64,000 nt of DNA from Pantoea rwandensis (GTDB lineage: Bacteria > Pseudomonadota > Gammaproteobacteria > Enterobacterales > Enterobacteriaceae), in NCBI RefSeq assembly GCF_000759475.1, contig NZ_CP009454.1, forward strand, positions 434,001-498,000, read 5' to 3'. Position numbers and translations under genes: made by a program. Of the stretch, positions 1 to 11,240 are shown piece by piece; position 1 is the stretch's first letter; every line of letters starts with the position of its first letter. The notes beneath the pieces were generated by a model. The model worked only from the letters and a program-made list of their open reading frames with translations, searched no databases and was not told the DNA's origin.

Positions 1-256
1 GCTGTCACCGGTTGGCATTGATGCCAAAAATGGCGCCAGCAGTTTCCATCCACACGAAGCGGCGATCGCCCGCGCCATGGCGCAGCAGGCTTCGCGCACC
101 TTTTTACTGGCGGATCACAGCAAGCTGGGGGTGATCAGTCGCACGGTATATGCGCCGATTGGAGACGTGGATTTGCTGATTTGCAACAGCGGCCCCGCCA
201 AACCCGGCGCATTAGCCGCGCTCCAACAGGCGCTGCCACAGGTACAGGTGGTTTAA
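1..256 (+). CDS. DeoR-family transcriptional regulator, C-terminal end (partial)
   Basis: An open frame enters from the left edge (first full codon at base 2) and stops at TAA 254-256, giving the last 84 residues of a protein. The stretch with ADHSKLG and VDLLIC resembles the C-terminal sugar-phosphate sensing domain of DeoR-type repressors (a NagB/RpiA-like fold), where an ADHSKF/LG motif is typical. The N-terminal helix-turn-helix is outside the window, so family assignment rests on this domain only. Its stop overlaps that of the convergent fdhD gene by a few bases. The regulated pathway cannot be judged from here. Confidence 0.6.
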   Translation, partial: LSPVGIDAKNGASSFHPHEAAIARAMAQQASRTFLLADHSKLGVISRTVYAPIGDVDLLICNSGPAKPGALAALQQALPQVQVV

Positions 257-1098
257 ATCAGGCGCTGTGGATGGCTATACACCGTAGCGCGTCCCGGTTT
301 ACTAAATCCTATCAGCGTTAAATGACAACGCTCGGCGACCTCAACGGCAAGTTGGGTCGCAGCAGATACCGCAAATAAAATCTCAACGCCGCACATCGCT
401 GATTTCTGCACCATCTCATAACTGGCGCGGCTGGAGACTAACACAGCACCTTGTTGCCACGGCTGCTGGCTGCGATGCCCCAGCAGTTTATCCAGCGCCA
501 CATGGCGGCCCACGTCTTCGCAGCCACCGAGCAATTCCCCCTGCGGCGACATCCATGCCGCCGCGTGCGTGCATCCGGTGAGATTACCGATGGGTTGGTA
601 ATTGCGCAGTTGCGCCAGCCCGCTATCGAGGTTCGCCAGATCGAAGGTTTGGGTAAACGGCAGCGGCTGCAGCGGTTTTCCAATCTGGTCGAGCTGTTCC
701 ACGCCGCACACGCCACAGCCGGTGCGCCCCGCCATGGCACGGCGCTGCTCTTTCAGTGCCATAAAGCGGCGGCTGGAGAGTTCGATCTGCACTTCGATAC
801 CGTTGCAGCCGGGCACCACATCCATGCCGAAGATCTCATCAGGCTTCTCAATAATGCCTTCTGAGAGTGAGAAACCGAGCGCAAACGCCTCGAGATCGTT
901 GGGCGTGGCCATCATCACCACATGGGAAATGCCGTTATACACCAGCGCGATTGGCACCTCTTGTGCCAGCCAGTCGGTTTCAGACGTGCTGATATCACGC
1001 CGCTGACGCACCTGCGCCTGCACTGCGCCTGAGATCTCAATCACACTCTGATGACTTTCCTGTGCTTTGACTTTCACTTTGCTCGCCTCGGACAACAA
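253..1098 (-). CDS. fdhD: FdhD, sulfurtransferase for formate dehydrogenase maturation
   Basis: FdhD moves sulfur from the IscS cysteine desulfurase onto the bis-MGD molybdenum cofactor, a step needed for active formate dehydrogenase. The 281-residue product has the diagnostic [13 protein letters not shown] segment with the CxxC pair that carries the persulfide, and the conserved C-terminal stretch from [15 protein letters not shown] onward. It is nearly the length of the E. coli protein. The start is uncertain. The longest frame begins at a TTG (1096-1098), but a GTG at 1075-1077 with GAGG eight bases upstream is a better initiation site and would drop seven residues. It is divergent from fdoG, as in E. 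coli, so both promoters lie in the 240-bp gap. Confidence 0.95.
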   Translation of the reverse strand: MLSEASKVKVKAQESHQSVIEISGAVQAQVRQRRDISTSETDWLAQEVPIALVYNGISHVVMMATPNDLEAFALGFSLSEGIIEKPDEIFGMDVVPGCNGIEVQIELSSRRFMALKEQRRAMAGRTGCGVCGVEQLDQIGKPLQPLPFTQTFDLANLDSGLAQLRNYQPIGNLTGCTHAAAWMSPQGELLGGCEDVGRHVALDKLLGHRSQQPWQQGAVLVSSRASYEMVQKSAMCGVEILFAVSAATQLAVEVAERCHLTLIGFSKPGRATVYSHPQRLI

Positions 1099-1340
1099 CC
1101 ATATTAAAGCAGTGGTATTATTCTGCTGCTATTCTCACACTGTTAGTTGGGTCATTGTGAACCTCGGCCCAACGCATCACAAAAAAATTTTTGCCCGTCA
1201 TTCGGATGGTGACAAGGCAGCAAGCCCCTTCAAGTCGGGAGCTTACACCCGTAAGCGACAGAAACGAATGGGTGAAGGTCATGCAGCGACCATTTGAATG
1301 ACGCAGGCAAATTGTAGCAATGTCGACTCAAGGATTATTC

Positions 1341-4300
1341 ATGAACGTCAGCCGAAGAAAATTCTTCAAAATCTGTGCTGGCGGTATGGCAGGGACATCG
1401 GCAGCACTCCTCGGCTTTACGCCAGAGGTGGCGCTGGCGGAAACGCGACAGTACAAGCTGCTGCGTGCCCGCGAAACCCGCAACACCTGCACTTACTGCT
1501 CAGTGGGCTGTGGCTTATTAATGTATAGCCTCGGTGACGGCGCGAAAAACGCCAAAGAGACCATTTTCCACATTGAAGGCGATCCAGACCATCCGGTGAG
1601 CCGCGGTGCATTGTGCCCGAAAGGCGCTGGCCTGCTGGATTTTGTCCACAGTGAAAGCCGTCTGCACTACCCCGAATACCGCGCGCCAGGTTCGGATAAA
1701 TGGCAGCGTATCAGTTGGGATGACGCCTTTGATCGTATCGCTAAACTGCTGAAAGCGGATCGCGACGCCAACTTTATCGCGCAAAACGCTGCAGGCGTTA
1801 CCGTGAACCGCTGGCTCTCATCAGGCATGCTGTGCGCCTCCGCGTCCAGCAATGAAACCGGCTATTTAACCCAGAAATTTACCCGATCGCTCGGCATGTT
1901 AGCGGTCGACAACCAGGCACGCGTTTGACACGGACCAACGGTAGCAAGTCTTGCTCCAACATTTGGTCGCGGTGCGATGACCAACCACTGGGTCGACATC
2001 CGTAATGCCAATCTGATCGTTGTGATGGGCGGTAACGCCGCTGAAGCGCATCCTGTGGGGTTCCGCTGGGCGATGGAAGCCAAGATTCACAACAAAGCCA
2101 AATTGATTGTTATCGATCCGCGCTTCACACGTACGGCATCGGTGGCAGACTTTTACACGCCGATTCGTTCCGGCACCGACATTGCTTTCCTGTCGGGCGT
2201 GTTGCTGTGGCTGATGCAAAATGACAAAATCCAGCATGAATATGTGCAGGCGTACACCAACGCCAGCCTGATTGTGCGCGAGGACTATCATTTTGATGAC
2301 GGCTTGTTCAGCGGCTACGACGAAGCCAATCGCAAATATGACAAAACCAGCTGGAATTACGAGCTGGGCGATGACGGTTTTGCCAAACGCGATGACAGCC
2401 TGCAACACCCACGCTGCGTGTGGAATCTGCTGAAACAGCACGTTAGCCGTTACACGCCAGAAATGGTGTCACGTATTTGTGGCACACCAAAAGACGATTT
2501 CCTGCATGTCTGCGAGCTGATCGGTGAAACCAGCGCGCGCGATCGCACCACCTCATTCCTGTATGCACTGGGCTGGACGCAACACTCGGTCGGTGCGCAA
2601 AACATCCGCACCATGGCGATGATCCAGCTGTTGCTCGGCAACATGGGCATGGCGGGCGGCGGCGTCAATGCGCTGCGCGGACACTCCAATATTCAGGGGC
2701 TCACCGATCTCGGCCTGCTGTCGCAAAGTTTGCCAGGTTATATGACGCTGCCGTCGGAGAAACAGACCGATCTGCAAACCTATCTCGCGGCCAATACGCC
2801 GAAACCGACGCTACCCGGCCAGGTGAACTACTGGGGTAACTACCCGAAATTCTTTGTCAGCATGATGAAAGCCTTCTTTGGCGACAAAGCGCAGGCCGAG
2901 AATAGCTGGGGCTTCGACTGGCTGCCGAAGTGGGACAAGGGCTACGACGTTTTGCAGTACTTCGAGATGATGTCGCAGGGGAAAGTGAACGGCTATTTAT
3001 GCCAGGGCTTTAACCCGGTTGCGTCGTTCCCGAACAAACGCAAAGTGATCGATTCGCTGTCGAAACTGAAATTCCTGGTGACCATCGACCCGCTCAACAC
3101 CGAAACCTCGACCTTCTGGCAAAACCACGGCGAGTTCAACGATGTTGATCCGGCGAAGATTCAGACCGAAGTGTTCCGCCTGCCCTCCACCTGCTTTGCC
3201 GAAGAGAATGGCTCTATCGTCAACTCCGGACGCTGGCTGCAGTGGCACTTTAAAGGTCAGGATGCGCCGGGCGAAGCGCTGAATGACGGTGAAATCCTCT
3301 CCGGTATCTACAGCCGTCTGCGCAAAATGTACGCCAGCGAAGGCGGTGCCTTGCCGGAGCAGGTGCTGAACATGACATGGAACTACCAGACGCCTGATAA
3401 CCCGGCTTCGGAAGAAGTGGCGATGGAGAGCAACGGCAAAGCGCTGGCGGATGTGTTCGATGACAAAGGCACGTTGCAGGTGAAAAAAGGCCAGCAGCTC
3501 AGCAGTTTTGCCCAGTTGAAAGATGACGGCAGCACCAGCAGCGGCTGCTGGATTTTCGCCGGTAGCTGGACGCCAGATGGCAACCAGATGGCGCGGCGTG
3601 ATAACACCGATCCGAGTGGATTGGGCAATACGCTGAACTGGAGTTGGGCATGGCCGCTCAATCGCCGCATCCTCTACAACCGTGCATCGGCCGATCCACA
3701 GGGCAACCCGTGGGATCCGAAACGGCAAATCCTCAAATGGGATGGCAGCAAATGGGGCGGTATGGATATTCCGGACTACAGCACCGCCGCACCGGGCAGC
3801 AACGTCGGGCCGTTTATCATGCAGCCAGAAGGCATGGGCCGCTTGTTCGCACTCGATAAAATGGCCGAAGGTCCGTTCCCGGAACATTACGAGCCGTTTG
3901 AAACGCCACTCGGCACGAATCCACTGCATCCGAACGTCATTTCGAACCCGGCAGCACGCGTGTTCAAAGACGATCTGGCGGCGATGGGGAAAGCCGAGCA
4001 GTTCCCGTATGTCGGCACCACGTATCGTCTCACCGAGCATTTCCACTACTGGACCAAACACGCGTTGCTCAATGCCATCGCGCAGCCGGAGCAGTTTGTG
4101 GAGATTGGTGAGAAGCTGGCCAACAAGCTGGGCATCGTGCAGGGCGATACGGTGAAAGTGAGCTCCAATCGCGGTTTTATCAAAGCCAAAGCGGTGGTCA
4201 CCAAACGCCTGCGCCCACTCGATGTGGATGGCAAAACCGTCGATACCGTCGGCATTCCGATTCACTGGGGCTATCAGGGCATTGCGAAGAAAGGCTTTAT

Positions 4301-4388
4301 CGCCAATACCCTGACGCCGTTTGTCGGTGATGCCAACACGCAAACGCCAGAGTTCAAGGCGTTCCTGGTTAACGTTGAGAAGGTGTAG
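1341..4388 (+). CDS. fdoG: Formate dehydrogenase-O, alpha subunit (selenocysteine-containing)
   Basis: This is the large catalytic subunit of the periplasm-facing, membrane-bound formate dehydrogenase, which oxidises formate to CO2 at a bis-MGD molybdenum centre. An in-frame TGA at 1926-1928 encodes selenocysteine at residue 196, the position expected for FdnG/FdoG; reading through gives 1015 residues, full length for the family. The N-terminus carries a twin-arginine signal (SRRKFF at residues 4-9, then a hydrophobic stretch ending ALA). A CxxCxxxC segment (TCTYCSVGCG) binds the 4Fe-4S cluster. Start chosen at ATG 1341, preceded by AAGGA; an in-frame ATG at 1320 would put residues ahead of the Tat motif. 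First gene of fdoGHI-fdhE. Not a pseudogene: the recoding hairpin is present just downstream of the TGA. Confidence 0.97.
1926..1957 (+). promoter_or_regulatory. UGA selenocysteine codon and bacterial SECIS hairpin
   Basis: TGA (1926-1928) is followed after 11 bases by a hairpin at 1940-1957. It has a GG/CC base, a bulged T at 1942, an AGCA/TGCT upper stem and a five-base loop AGTCT. A bulged U plus a short GU-containing loop is what SelB recognises in the E. coli fdhF and fdnG SECIS elements. The codon context matches the fdnG/fdoG type, and the protein continues in frame with the conserved sequence after the Sec residue. Confidence 0.93.
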
Positions 4389-4398
4389 GAGAACGTAG

Positions 4399-5298
4399 AT
4401 GGCTTATCAATCACAAGACATTATCCGCCGCTCCGCCACCAATGGTTTCACGCCTGCCCCGCAGGCGCGTAATCATCAGCAGGAGGTGGCGAAGCTGATC
4501 GACGTGACCACCTGCATCGGTTGCAAAGCCTGCCAGGTGGCGTGTTCAGAGTGGAACGACATCCGCGATGAGGTTGGGCATAACGTTGGGGTGTATGACA
4601 ACCCAGCGGATCTGACCGCTAAATCCTGGACGGTGATGCGCTTCTCAGAAGTGGAGGAGAACGGCAAGTTAGAGTGGCTTATCCGCAAGGATGGCTGCAT
4701 GCACTGCGCCGATCCCGGCTGCCTGAAAGCCTGTCCGTCCGAAGGCGCGATTATTCAGTACGCCAACGGCATCGTCGATTTTCAGTCCGAGCAGTGCATT
4801 GGCTGCGGCTACTGCATTGCCGGCTGTCCGTTCGACGTGCCGCGCCTGAATAAAGACGACAACCGCGTGTATAAATGCACGCTGTGCGTCGATCGTGTCA
4901 ATGTGGGTCAGGAACCGGCGTGTGTGAAAACCTGCCCGACCGGCGCCATCCATTTCGGTAGTAAAACCGATATGCAGGCGCTGGCGGCAGAACGCGTGGC
5001 GGAGTTGAATACGCGCGGCTATGGCAATGCGGGCTTGTATGATCCGGAAGGCGTCGGCGGCACGCATGTCATGTATGTGCTGCACCATGCCAACAAACCG
5101 CAGCTGTATCACGGTTTGCCGGAAAACCCGAGTATCAGTCCGGCGGTCACTTTCTGGAAAGGCATCTGGAAACCGCTGGCGGCGATCGGTTTCGCCGCCA
5201 CCTTCGCTGCCTCGGTATTCCACTATGTCGGCGTCGGGCCGAACCGGGTGGAAGAGGATGAGGACGAGAACCTGCACGAAAAAGAGGAGCGCGAATGA
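4399..5298 (+). CDS. fdoH: Formate dehydrogenase-O, beta (iron-sulfur) subunit
   Basis: Electron-transfer subunit of 299 residues linking FdoG to the cytochrome b subunit. Four cysteine clusters of ferredoxin type are visible ([44 protein letters not shown]...CVKTCP), enough for four 4Fe-4S centres. A single hydrophobic helix near the C-terminus (about residues 255-280) anchors it, followed by an acidic tail. It starts 10 bases after fdoG with a GGAG ribosome-binding site and overlaps fdoI by 4 bases, so the two are translationally coupled. Length and motifs match E. coli FdoH. Confidence 0.96.
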   Translation: MAYQSQDIIRRSATNGFTPAPQARNHQQEVAKLIDVTTCIGCKACQVACSEWNDIRDEVGHNVGVYDNPADLTAKSWTVMRFSEVEENGKLEWLIRKDGCMHCADPGCLKACPSEGAIIQYANGIVDFQSEQCIGCGYCIAGCPFDVPRLNKDDNRVYKCTLCVDRVNVGQEPACVKTCPTGAIHFGSKTDMQALAAERVAELNTRGYGNAGLYDPEGVGGTHVMYVLHHANKPQLYHGLPENPSISPAVTFWKGIWKPLAAIGFAATFAASVFHYVGVGPNRVEEDEDENLHEKEERE

Positions 5299-5939
5299 TG
5301 AAAAAGCGCGATCGTCTGGTGCGCTACAGCGCACCGGAACGCATCAATCACTGGATTGTGGCGTTCTGTTTTGTTCTGGCAGCCCTGAGCGGACTGGGTT
5401 TCTTCTTCCCATCCTTTAACTGGCTGATGCACGTGCTGGGTACGCCACAACTGGCGCGCATCCTGCATCCGTTTGTCGGTGTAGTGATGTTCGCCGCTTT
5501 TCTGATCATGTTTTTGCGCTACTGGAAACAGAATCTGATCAATCGCGAAGACCTGATCTGGGCGAAAAACATCAATAAGATCGTGCGCAATGAAGAGGTG
5601 GGTGATACCGGCAAATACAACTTCGGGCAGAAGTGTGTGTTCTGGGCTGCTATCATCAGCTTAGTCTTGCTGCTGGCGAGCGGAATTGTTATCTGGCGTC
5701 CTTACTTCGCCGTGGCCTTTGCGATTCCGCTGATTCGCGCCGCTTTGGTGGTGCATTCGGTCTCAGCTGTGGCATTGATCGTGGTGATTATGGTGCACAT
5801 TTATGCGGCCCTGTGGGTCAAAGGCACCATTACTGCCATGGTTGAGGGCTGGGTGCCGGCCGCGTGGGCAAAGAAACATCATCCACGCTGGTATCGTGAG
5901 CAGCGCCAACGCCAAACACAACAGGAAAAACGTCCCTGA
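5295..5939 (+). CDS. fdoI: Formate dehydrogenase-O, gamma (cytochrome b556) subunit
   Basis: Integral membrane cytochrome b subunit (214 residues) that passes electrons from FdoH to the quinone pool. Four hydrophobic helices are apparent, with histidines in membrane positions (INHW near the N-terminus, [19 protein letters not shown]) as expected for two b hemes and a quinone site. Two adjacent ATG codons (5295 and 5298) could start it; AGGAGC upstream favours either. It overlaps fdoH by 4 bases, and its stop overlaps the fdhE start by one base (TGATG). Confidence 0.95.
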   Translation: MMKKRDRLVRYSAPERINHWIVAFCFVLAALSGLGFFFPSFNWLMHVLGTPQLARILHPFVGVVMFAAFLIMFLRYWKQNLINREDLIWAKNINKIVRNEEVGDTGKYNFGQKCVFWAAIISLVLLLASGIVIWRPYFAVAFAIPLIRAALVVHSVSAVALIVVIMVHIYAALWVKGTITAMVEGWVPAAWAKKHHPRWYREQRQRQTQQEKRP

Positions 5940-6865
5940 TGAGTATTCGCATTATCCCGCAGGACCAGCTGGAGAAAGGCGAAAAAAACACGGCGGAACA
6001 GGTTCCGCCGTTACTTTTCCCTCGGCTGAAAAATCTGTACAGCCGCCGTGCAGCGCGTTTACGTGAGCTGGCAGCGAAGAATCCGCTGGGCGATTATCTG
6101 CGCTTTGCTGCAGTGATCGCGCAGGCGCAAGACATCGTGCTGTACGATCATCCGCTGCAACTCGATTTGCGCCAGCGTTTGGCCGAAAGCGCCGAACAGG
6201 GCAAACCTCCGCTTGATATTCACACCTATCCCCGCGATGCCCACTGGCAGCGTCTGCTGCATTCGCTGATTGCCGAGCTGAAGCCCGAGATGAGCGGCCA
6301 GGCATTAGCGGTGCTGGAGAACCTGGAAAAAGCCTCTTCTTCCGAGCTGGAAGGCCTGGCCAGCGCGCTACTGGAGAGTGATTTTGCGCAGGTCAGCAGC
6401 GATAAAGCCCCGTTTATTTGGGCAGCGCTTTCGATCTATTGGGCGCAAATGGCAGCGCTGATCCCTGGCAAAGCCCGCGCAGAATACGGCGAGCATCGTC
6501 AATTCTGCCCGGTATGCGCCAGCGTGCCGGTGACCAGCGTGGTGCATATGGATGTGGGCCAGCAGGGGCTGCGTTATCTACACTGTAATTTGTGTGAAAG
6601 TGAATGGTATGTGGTGCGCAGCAAGTGCTCCAACTGCGAGCAAACGCGCGACCTGCACTACTGGTCACTCGACAGCGAAAAAGCCGCGGTGAAAGCCGAA
6701 AGCTGTGGTGACTGTGGCACCTATCTGAAGATGTTGTATCAGGAGAAGGATCCGGCGGTGGAACCGGTGGCCGATGATTTGGCCTCGCTGGTGCTGGATG
6801 CGCGTATGGAGCAAGAAGGCTTTGCGCGCAGCAGCCTGAATCCGTTTATGTTTCCTGGGGATTGA
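5939..6865 (+). CDS. fdhE: FdhE, formate dehydrogenase accessory protein
   Basis: Cytoplasmic rubredoxin-like protein (308 residues) needed for activity of the Tat-exported formate dehydrogenases. In E. coli it interacts with the catalytic subunits before export. The C-terminal half contains the paired cysteine motifs CPVC, CNLC, CSNC and CGDC that bind iron; all four are intact. It is last in the fdoGHI-fdhE operon, starting at the fdoI stop. Confidence 0.95.
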   Translation: MSIRIIPQDQLEKGEKNTAEQVPPLLFPRLKNLYSRRAARLRELAAKNPLGDYLRFAAVIAQAQDIVLYDHPLQLDLRQRLAESAEQGKPPLDIHTYPRDAHWQRLLHSLIAELKPEMSGQALAVLENLEKASSSELEGLASALLESDFAQVSSDKAPFIWAALSIYWAQMAALIPGKARAEYGEHRQFCPVCASVPVTSVVHMDVGQQGLRYLHCNLCESEWYVVRSKCSNCEQTRDLHYWSLDSEKAAVKAESCGDCGTYLKMLYQEKDPAVEPVADDLASLVLDARMEQEGFARSSLNPFMFPGD

Positions 6866-6890
6866 GCAAATTGCCGCTGTCCTACGAACT

Positions 6891-6956
6891 GTCGCGGCAC
6901 GATTTATCGCGCTGTTTTTGAGCCATACAACAACGTGCGATAAATCGCGCCGCTAC
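6891..6956. repeat. REP-like inverted repeat (family member 1)
   Basis: Two arms in opposite orientation: GTCGCGGCACGATTTATCGC (from 6891) and the reverse complement of GTAGCGGCGCGATTTATCGC (6937-6956), separated by about 25 bases. The same unit recurs near 24.1 kb and, more degenerate, near 57.5 kb. Intergenic position between fdhE and yibF and the palindromic layout are typical of REP/BIME elements. It may stabilise the 3' end of the fdo transcript; no T-tract follows, so it is not a standard terminator. Confidence 0.7.
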
Positions 6957-6994
6957 AATTTGTGTACCTATCACTGTCGCAAAGGAAACGCCTG

Positions 6995-7606
6995 ATGAAA
7001 CTGATTGGCAGCTACACCAGCCCTTTTGTCCGCAAAATTTCGGTGATCCTGTTGGAAAAAGGCCTGGTGTTCGAATTTGTTAACCAGTCGCCTTGGGTGG
7101 AAGACAGCCACGTGCCGCACTACAACCCGCTGGGCAAAGTACCTGCACTGGTCGACGATAACCATCTCACCTGGTTTGATTCTTCGATTATCGCCCAGGT
7201 CATTGAGCTACGCGGTGACGCCCCTGCTCTGTTGCCGGATGACGCCCTGCTCGCTCTGCAGGTACGTCAGCTGGAAAAGCTCGCCGATGGCATCAACGAT
7301 GCCGCCGTGATGATTGTGCGCGAACAAATGCGCCCCGGCGATCAGCAATCCGAAGAAGTGCTAATGCGTAATCGTGAGAAAATTTTGCGAGGGTTGGATG
7401 CGCTGGAAACGGCAGCGGCTCAGGGTGAACTGCTGAACAGCGGTACGCTCAATCTGGCCGATATCGCCACTGGCTGCATGATTGGTTATCTCAACTTCCG
7501 TCGGGTGCTGCCTAACTGGTGCGTGAACCGCCCGGCCTTGATCAAGCTGGCCGATACGTTGTTTGCGCGGGAGAGTTTTGCCCGCACCGTTCCGCCTTCC
7601 AGCTAA
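6995..7606 (+). CDS. yibF: YibF, glutathione S-transferase-like protein
   Basis: A 203-residue cytosolic protein with an N-terminal thioredoxin-like GST domain ([15 protein letters not shown], where the S/T region binds the glutathione thiol) and an all-helical C-terminal domain ending [14 protein letters not shown]. Close to E. coli YibF along its whole length. The substrate is not known. Start chosen at ATG 6995, which has AAAGGAAA upstream and matches the family N-terminus; the frame is open further upstream. It lies directly before selA, as in E. coli, and may be cotranscribed with selAB. Confidence 0.92.
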   Translation: MKLIGSYTSPFVRKISVILLEKGLVFEFVNQSPWVEDSHVPHYNPLGKVPALVDDNHLTWFDSSIIAQVIELRGDAPALLPDDALLALQVRQLEKLADGINDAAVMIVREQMRPGDQQSEEVLMRNREKILRGLDALETAAAQGELLNSGTLNLADIATGCMIGYLNFRRVLPNWCVNRPALIKLADTLFARESFARTVPPSS

Positions 7607-7619
7607 GCTAAGCCACCCG

Positions 7620-8999
7620 ATGAAAACACTGTATTCACAACTGCCGGCTATCGACAGCCTGCTGCGCGATCCCGCGATGCAGCCGCTGCTGCTGCAATCG
7701 GGCACTGCGTTTACCACCCGTCAGCTGCGCGCCATGCAGCAAGAAGCACGCACGCATATTCAACAGCATCAAACTTTACCCGGCTGGCATCTTAACTGGC
7801 CAGAGGAAGCGCAGCGCCGCGCGCAACAGCAGCAGCAAAGCGCGCTGCGTCCGGTGTTCAATCTCACTGGCACCGTGCTGCACACCAACCTGGGCCGTGC
7901 GCAGTTAAGCGCGCGCGCGATTGAGGCAGTCACTGCCTGCTTGCGCCAGCCGGTCACGCTGGAATATGCGCTGGATGATGCGTCACGTGGCCATCGCGAT
8001 CGTGCGGTGAGTGCGCTGCTGTGTGAACTGACGGGGGCTGAAGCGGCCTGTATCGTGAATAACAATGCCGCCGCCGTGTTGCTGATGCTGGCAGCACTGG
8101 CGCCAGGTCGCGAAGTGATTGTCTCACGCGGTGAGCTGGTCGAAATCGGCGGTGCGTTCCGCATCCCTGATGTGATGCGCCAGGCGGGCTGCCAGCTGGT
8201 TGAAGTCGGCACCACTAATCGCACCCATCTGAAAGATTATCGTGCTGGCATCAGCGACAACAGCGGTTTGTTGATGAAGGTGCATACCAGCAACTACCAG
8301 ATTCAGGGCTTCACCCATGCGGTTGCGGAAGCCGAGCTGGTGGCGTTGGCGGCACAACATCAGCTGCCGGTGATCACTGATTTAGGCAGCGGTTCACTCA
8401 TCGACATGACCGCTTTTCATTTGCCCGCCGAGCCGATGCCGCAACAGCTGATTGCCGCCGGTGTGGATCTGGTGAGTTTTTCCGGCGATAAACTGCTGGG
8501 CGGTCCGCAAGCAGGGATTATCGTCGGCAAACAGGCGCTTATCGATCGGCTGCAACAGCATCCGCTTAAGCGTGCTTTACGCGTGGATAAGATGACGCTG
8601 GCCGCGCTGGAAGCCACCTTGCAGCTTTACCGCCAACCGGAAACTTTGCGCGAAGCGCTGCCCACGCTGCGTTTGTTGACGCGATCGCCACACGAGATTT
8701 TGCAGCAGGCCGAACGACTGATGCCTGCGCTGGAACACGCTTATGGCGCTGATTTTTCCCTTAATATCGCCGCCTGTTCGTCGCAAATCGGCAGCGGTTC
8801 ATTACCCGTTGAGCGCTTACCGAGTTTTGCCATCACGTTTAGCCCACGTGAATCTCACGGCAGCTCGCTGGATGCACTGGCGCAACGCTGGCGTGCATTA
8901 TCACAACCGGTGATTGGCCGCATCCAGGAAGGAAGACTGTGGCTGGATTTGCGCTGCCTTGAAGATGAAGCGGCGCTGATACGGACCTTAACCACATGA
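7620..8999 (+). CDS. selA: Selenocysteine synthase (L-seryl-tRNA(Sec) selenium transferase)
   Basis: PLP enzyme that converts Ser-tRNA(Sec) to Sec-tRNA(Sec) using selenophosphate. The 459-residue product is of normal length. The PLP-lysine motif [13 protein letters not shown] is intact, and the N-terminal segment ([17 protein letters not shown]) is characteristic of the family. Start at ATG 7620, about 14 bases after the yibF stop. It overlaps selB by 4 bases (ATGA), the usual selAB coupling. Its substrate tRNA is selC at 28150 and its visible client is fdoG. Confidence 0.97.
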   Translation: MKTLYSQLPAIDSLLRDPAMQPLLLQSGTAFTTRQLRAMQQEARTHIQQHQTLPGWHLNWPEEAQRRAQQQQQSALRPVFNLTGTVLHTNLGRAQLSARAIEAVTACLRQPVTLEYALDDASRGHRDRAVSALLCELTGAEAACIVNNNAAAVLLMLAALAPGREVIVSRGELVEIGGAFRIPDVMRQAGCQLVEVGTTNRTHLKDYRAGISDNSGLLMKVHTSNYQIQGFTHAVAEAELVALAAQHQLPVITDLGSGSLIDMTAFHLPAEPMPQQLIAAGVDLVSFSGDKLLGGPQAGIIVGKQALIDRLQQHPLKRALRVDKMTLAALEATLQLYRQPETLREALPTLRLLTRSPHEILQQAERLMPALEHAYGADFSLNIAACSSQIGSGSLPVERLPSFAITFSPRESHGSSLDALAQRWRALSQPVIGRIQEGRLWLDLRCLEDEAALIRTLTT

Positions 9000-10846
9000 T
9001 TATCGCCACCGCTGGACACGTCGATCACGGTAAAACTGCGCTGTTACAGGCGCTCACCGGTGTCGATGCCGATCGCTTGCCAGAAGAGAAACGGCGCGGC
9101 ATGACTATTGATCTCGGCTACGCCTACTGGCCGCAACCGGATGGCCGCGTTGTGGGCTTTATCGATGTGCCCGGACACGAGAAATTCCTCGCCAATATGC
9201 TGGCGGGCATCGGCGGTATTCATCATGCCTTATTGGTGGTGGCGTGCGATGACGGTGTGATGCCGCAAACACGTGAGCATTTGCAACTACTGAGTCTGGC
9301 CGGGCAACCTCCACTTAGCGTTGCCTTGACCAAAGCAGATCGCGTGGACGCCGTACGCATCGCCGAAGTGCAGCACCAGGTGGCGGAGTTAACGCAGCAA
9401 CTGGGCTGGCTGGCGGTACCGCAGTTTGTCACCAGTAGCACCACCCAGCAAGGCATCGACACGCTGCGCCAGCATTTGGGTCAACTATGCGCACCGGCTA
9501 TCGACACGCACCGCCGCTTTCGCCTCGCCATTGATCGTGCATTTACCCTCAAAGGCAGCGGATTAGTGGTCACCGGCACCGCCCTTTCGGGTGAAGTCAG
9601 CGTGGGCGACACCTTATGGCTCAGCAGCCTCAATCGACCCGTACGCGTGCGTTCTCTGCATGCGCAGAATCAGTCAGTCACACGTGCGCAGGCCGGAGAA
9701 CGCATCGCATTGAATATCGTTGGCGATGTGGAGAAAGACCAGATTGCGCGCGGTGACTGGCTGCTGGCACAACCACAACCCTCGGGCACCCTGCGACTGA
9801 TCGTGGCGCTGCGTTTGCTACAGCCGTTAAAAAATCCCTCGCAGCCAGTCCATCTTCACCATGCCGCCAGCCATGTGACTGGCAGACTGAATCTGATTGC
9901 GGGCGAACTGGCGGAACTGGTGCTCAACGAGCCGCTGTGGCTGGCGGAAAACGATCGGCTGATTATCCGCGACAGCAATGCACAGCTCACGCTCGGTGGC
10001 GGACGGGTGCTGCTGCTGAACAGCAAGAAACGCGGCAAGCGCCATCCTGATTATCTTGGCTGGCTGCAACAGCTGGCGGCAGCGGAAGCCGATGAAGAGA
10101 GTTTGCAGGCGCACCTGGCACAGCAACCCATCGACATGGCCGAGCTGAGTTGGGCACGCCAGCTGAGTGACGATGCACTCAACAACCTGCTGGACAGCGT
10201 GGCGCCCGTGAGACTCGGCAGCGCCATCATGGCTGCGGAACAGGCCAATGACTGGCAGCAGCGACTGCTGGCAGCGCTCACCGCGTTTCATCAGCAGCAC
10301 CCTGAAGTGCCGGGCATTGGTCGCGATCGCTTGCGTCGCGTGGCTCTTCCCCACCAACCGCCGGAACAGGTTCTCGCACTGATCGATCGGCTGCTTTCAC
10401 AAGGCCAGTTGCAGCACCGCCAAGGCTGGCTGCATTTGCCTGATTTTGAACCTCGCTTCAATCCCCAGGAAGAAACGCTGTGGCAGCAGGTCGACCCACT
10501 GTTCAGCGACCAGCCGCTATGGGTACGCGACATTGCACTGGCGACCCAGCAAGATGAAGAAACCATTCGCAGCCTGCTGCTCACCGCCGCGCGCCTCGGT
10601 CATATTACGGCGATCGTCCGCGATCGCTACTACCGCAGCGACCAGATCCAGATCTTCGCCGATCTGATTCGCCAGCGTGACGCCAACGGTGGCAGCACCA
10701 GCGCCGCCGATTTCCGCAACCAACTCGGCACCGGACGAAAAATCGCGGTACAGATTCTGGAATTCTTCGACCGCAGCGGCTTCACCCGCCGTCGCGGTAA
10801 CGATCACCTGTTGCGCGACGCCCGCCTGTTCGACACCCGCACTTAA
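8996..10846 (+). CDS. selB: Selenocysteine-specific elongation factor SelB
   Basis: GTPase of 616 residues that delivers Sec-tRNA(Sec) to UGA codons by binding the SECIS hairpin. The N-terminal EF-Tu-like GTPase domain shows GHVDHGKT (G1), DVPGHEKF (G3) and TKAD (G4). Beta-barrel domains follow, then a C-terminal half made of winged-helix repeats that bind mRNA (last ones around residues 500-616, with [21 protein letters not shown]). Length is as in E. coli (614). Start overlaps selA. Confidence 0.97.
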   Translation: MIIATAGHVDHGKTALLQALTGVDADRLPEEKRRGMTIDLGYAYWPQPDGRVVGFIDVPGHEKFLANMLAGIGGIHHALLVVACDDGVMPQTREHLQLLSLAGQPPLSVALTKADRVDAVRIAEVQHQVAELTQQLGWLAVPQFVTSSTTQQGIDTLRQHLGQLCAPAIDTHRRFRLAIDRAFTLKGSGLVVTGTALSGEVSVGDTLWLSSLNRPVRVRSLHAQNQSVTRAQAGERIALNIVGDVEKDQIARGDWLLAQPQPSGTLRLIVALRLLQPLKNPSQPVHLHHAASHVTGRLNLIAGELAELVLNEPLWLAENDRLIIRDSNAQLTLGGGRVLLLNSKKRGKRHPDYLGWLQQLAAAEADEESLQAHLAQQPIDMAELSWARQLSDDALNNLLDSVAPVRLGSAIMAAEQANDWQQRLLAALTAFHQQHPEVPGIGRDRLRRVALPHQPPEQVLALIDRLLSQGQLQHRQGWLHLPDFEPRFNPQEETLWQQVDPLFSDQPLWVRDIALATQQDEETIRSLLLTAARLGHITAIVRDRYYRSDQIQIFADLIRQRDANGGSTSAADFRNQLGTGRKIAVQILEFFDRSGFTRRRGNDHLLRDARLFDTRT

Positions 10847-10922
10847 TCCTTCGCGTTGCTTCGCAGTTCTCACTGTAACTGCGCTGCAACGCCGATTCCG
10901 CATTGCTCAAAAATGTGCCAGG

Positions 10923-10943
10923 ATGTAATAATATTTCTTACAT
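10923..10943. promoter_or_regulatory. Candidate ParD operator palindrome
   Basis: ATGTAA (10923-10928) and TTACAT (10938-10943) form a 6-bp inverted repeat around an AT-rich 9-bp centre, 10 bases before the antitoxin start. Type II antitoxins usually bind such palindromes over their own promoter. The AT-rich centre also contains possible -10 sequence. Confidence 0.5.
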
Positions 10944-10952
10944 TGGGACACG

Positions 10953-11240
10953 ATGATGGCACGTACCATGACAATCGATTTAGGTGATGAACTGCGCGAG
11001 TTTGTTGAATCTCTGGTGGCGTCCGGTGACTACCGAACCCAAAGCGAAGTGGTGCGCGACTCGCTGCGTTTACTGCGGGAGAAGCAGGCGGCGTCGAGAC
11101 TAGAGGCGCTGAAAGAATTGGTAAGGCAAGGATTCGAGAGCGGTCCTGGTAAAGAGTGGGACCATGAAGATTTTCTGAGACGAGCAAAAGCCAGGGTGGG
11201 CATGTATGAAAAGGAAGATCACGATAAAACCGGAAGCTGA
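10953..11240 (+). CDS. ParD-like antitoxin (ribbon-helix-helix)
   Basis: A 95-residue protein. Its N-terminal half (MTIDLGDELREFVESLVASGDYRTQSEVVRDSLRLL) is the ribbon-helix-helix domain of ParD/CC2985-type antitoxins, which binds DNA as a dimer. The C-terminal half is charged and probably wraps around the toxin. Two ATG codons (10953 and 10956) are possible; the second has better spacing to GGGA. It overlaps the toxin gene by 35 bases, so the two are cotranslated, and is probably autoregulated through the palindrome just upstream. Confidence 0.85.
   Translation: MMARTMTIDLGDELREFVESLVASGDYRTQSEVVRDSLRLLREKQAASRLEALKELVRQGFESGPGKEWDHEDFLRRAKARVGMYEKEDHDKTGS

Noticed and set aside
2997..4343. 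Long open frame on the minus strand (448 codons)
   Set aside because: It lies entirely opposite fdoG, has no family motif or ribosome-binding site, and reflects codon bias of the real gene.
1320..4388. fdoG read as two genes or a pseudogene because of the TGA at 1926
   Set aside because: The frame is identical on both sides, the residue is the known Sec196 position, a SECIS hairpin follows, and selA, selB and selC are all present.
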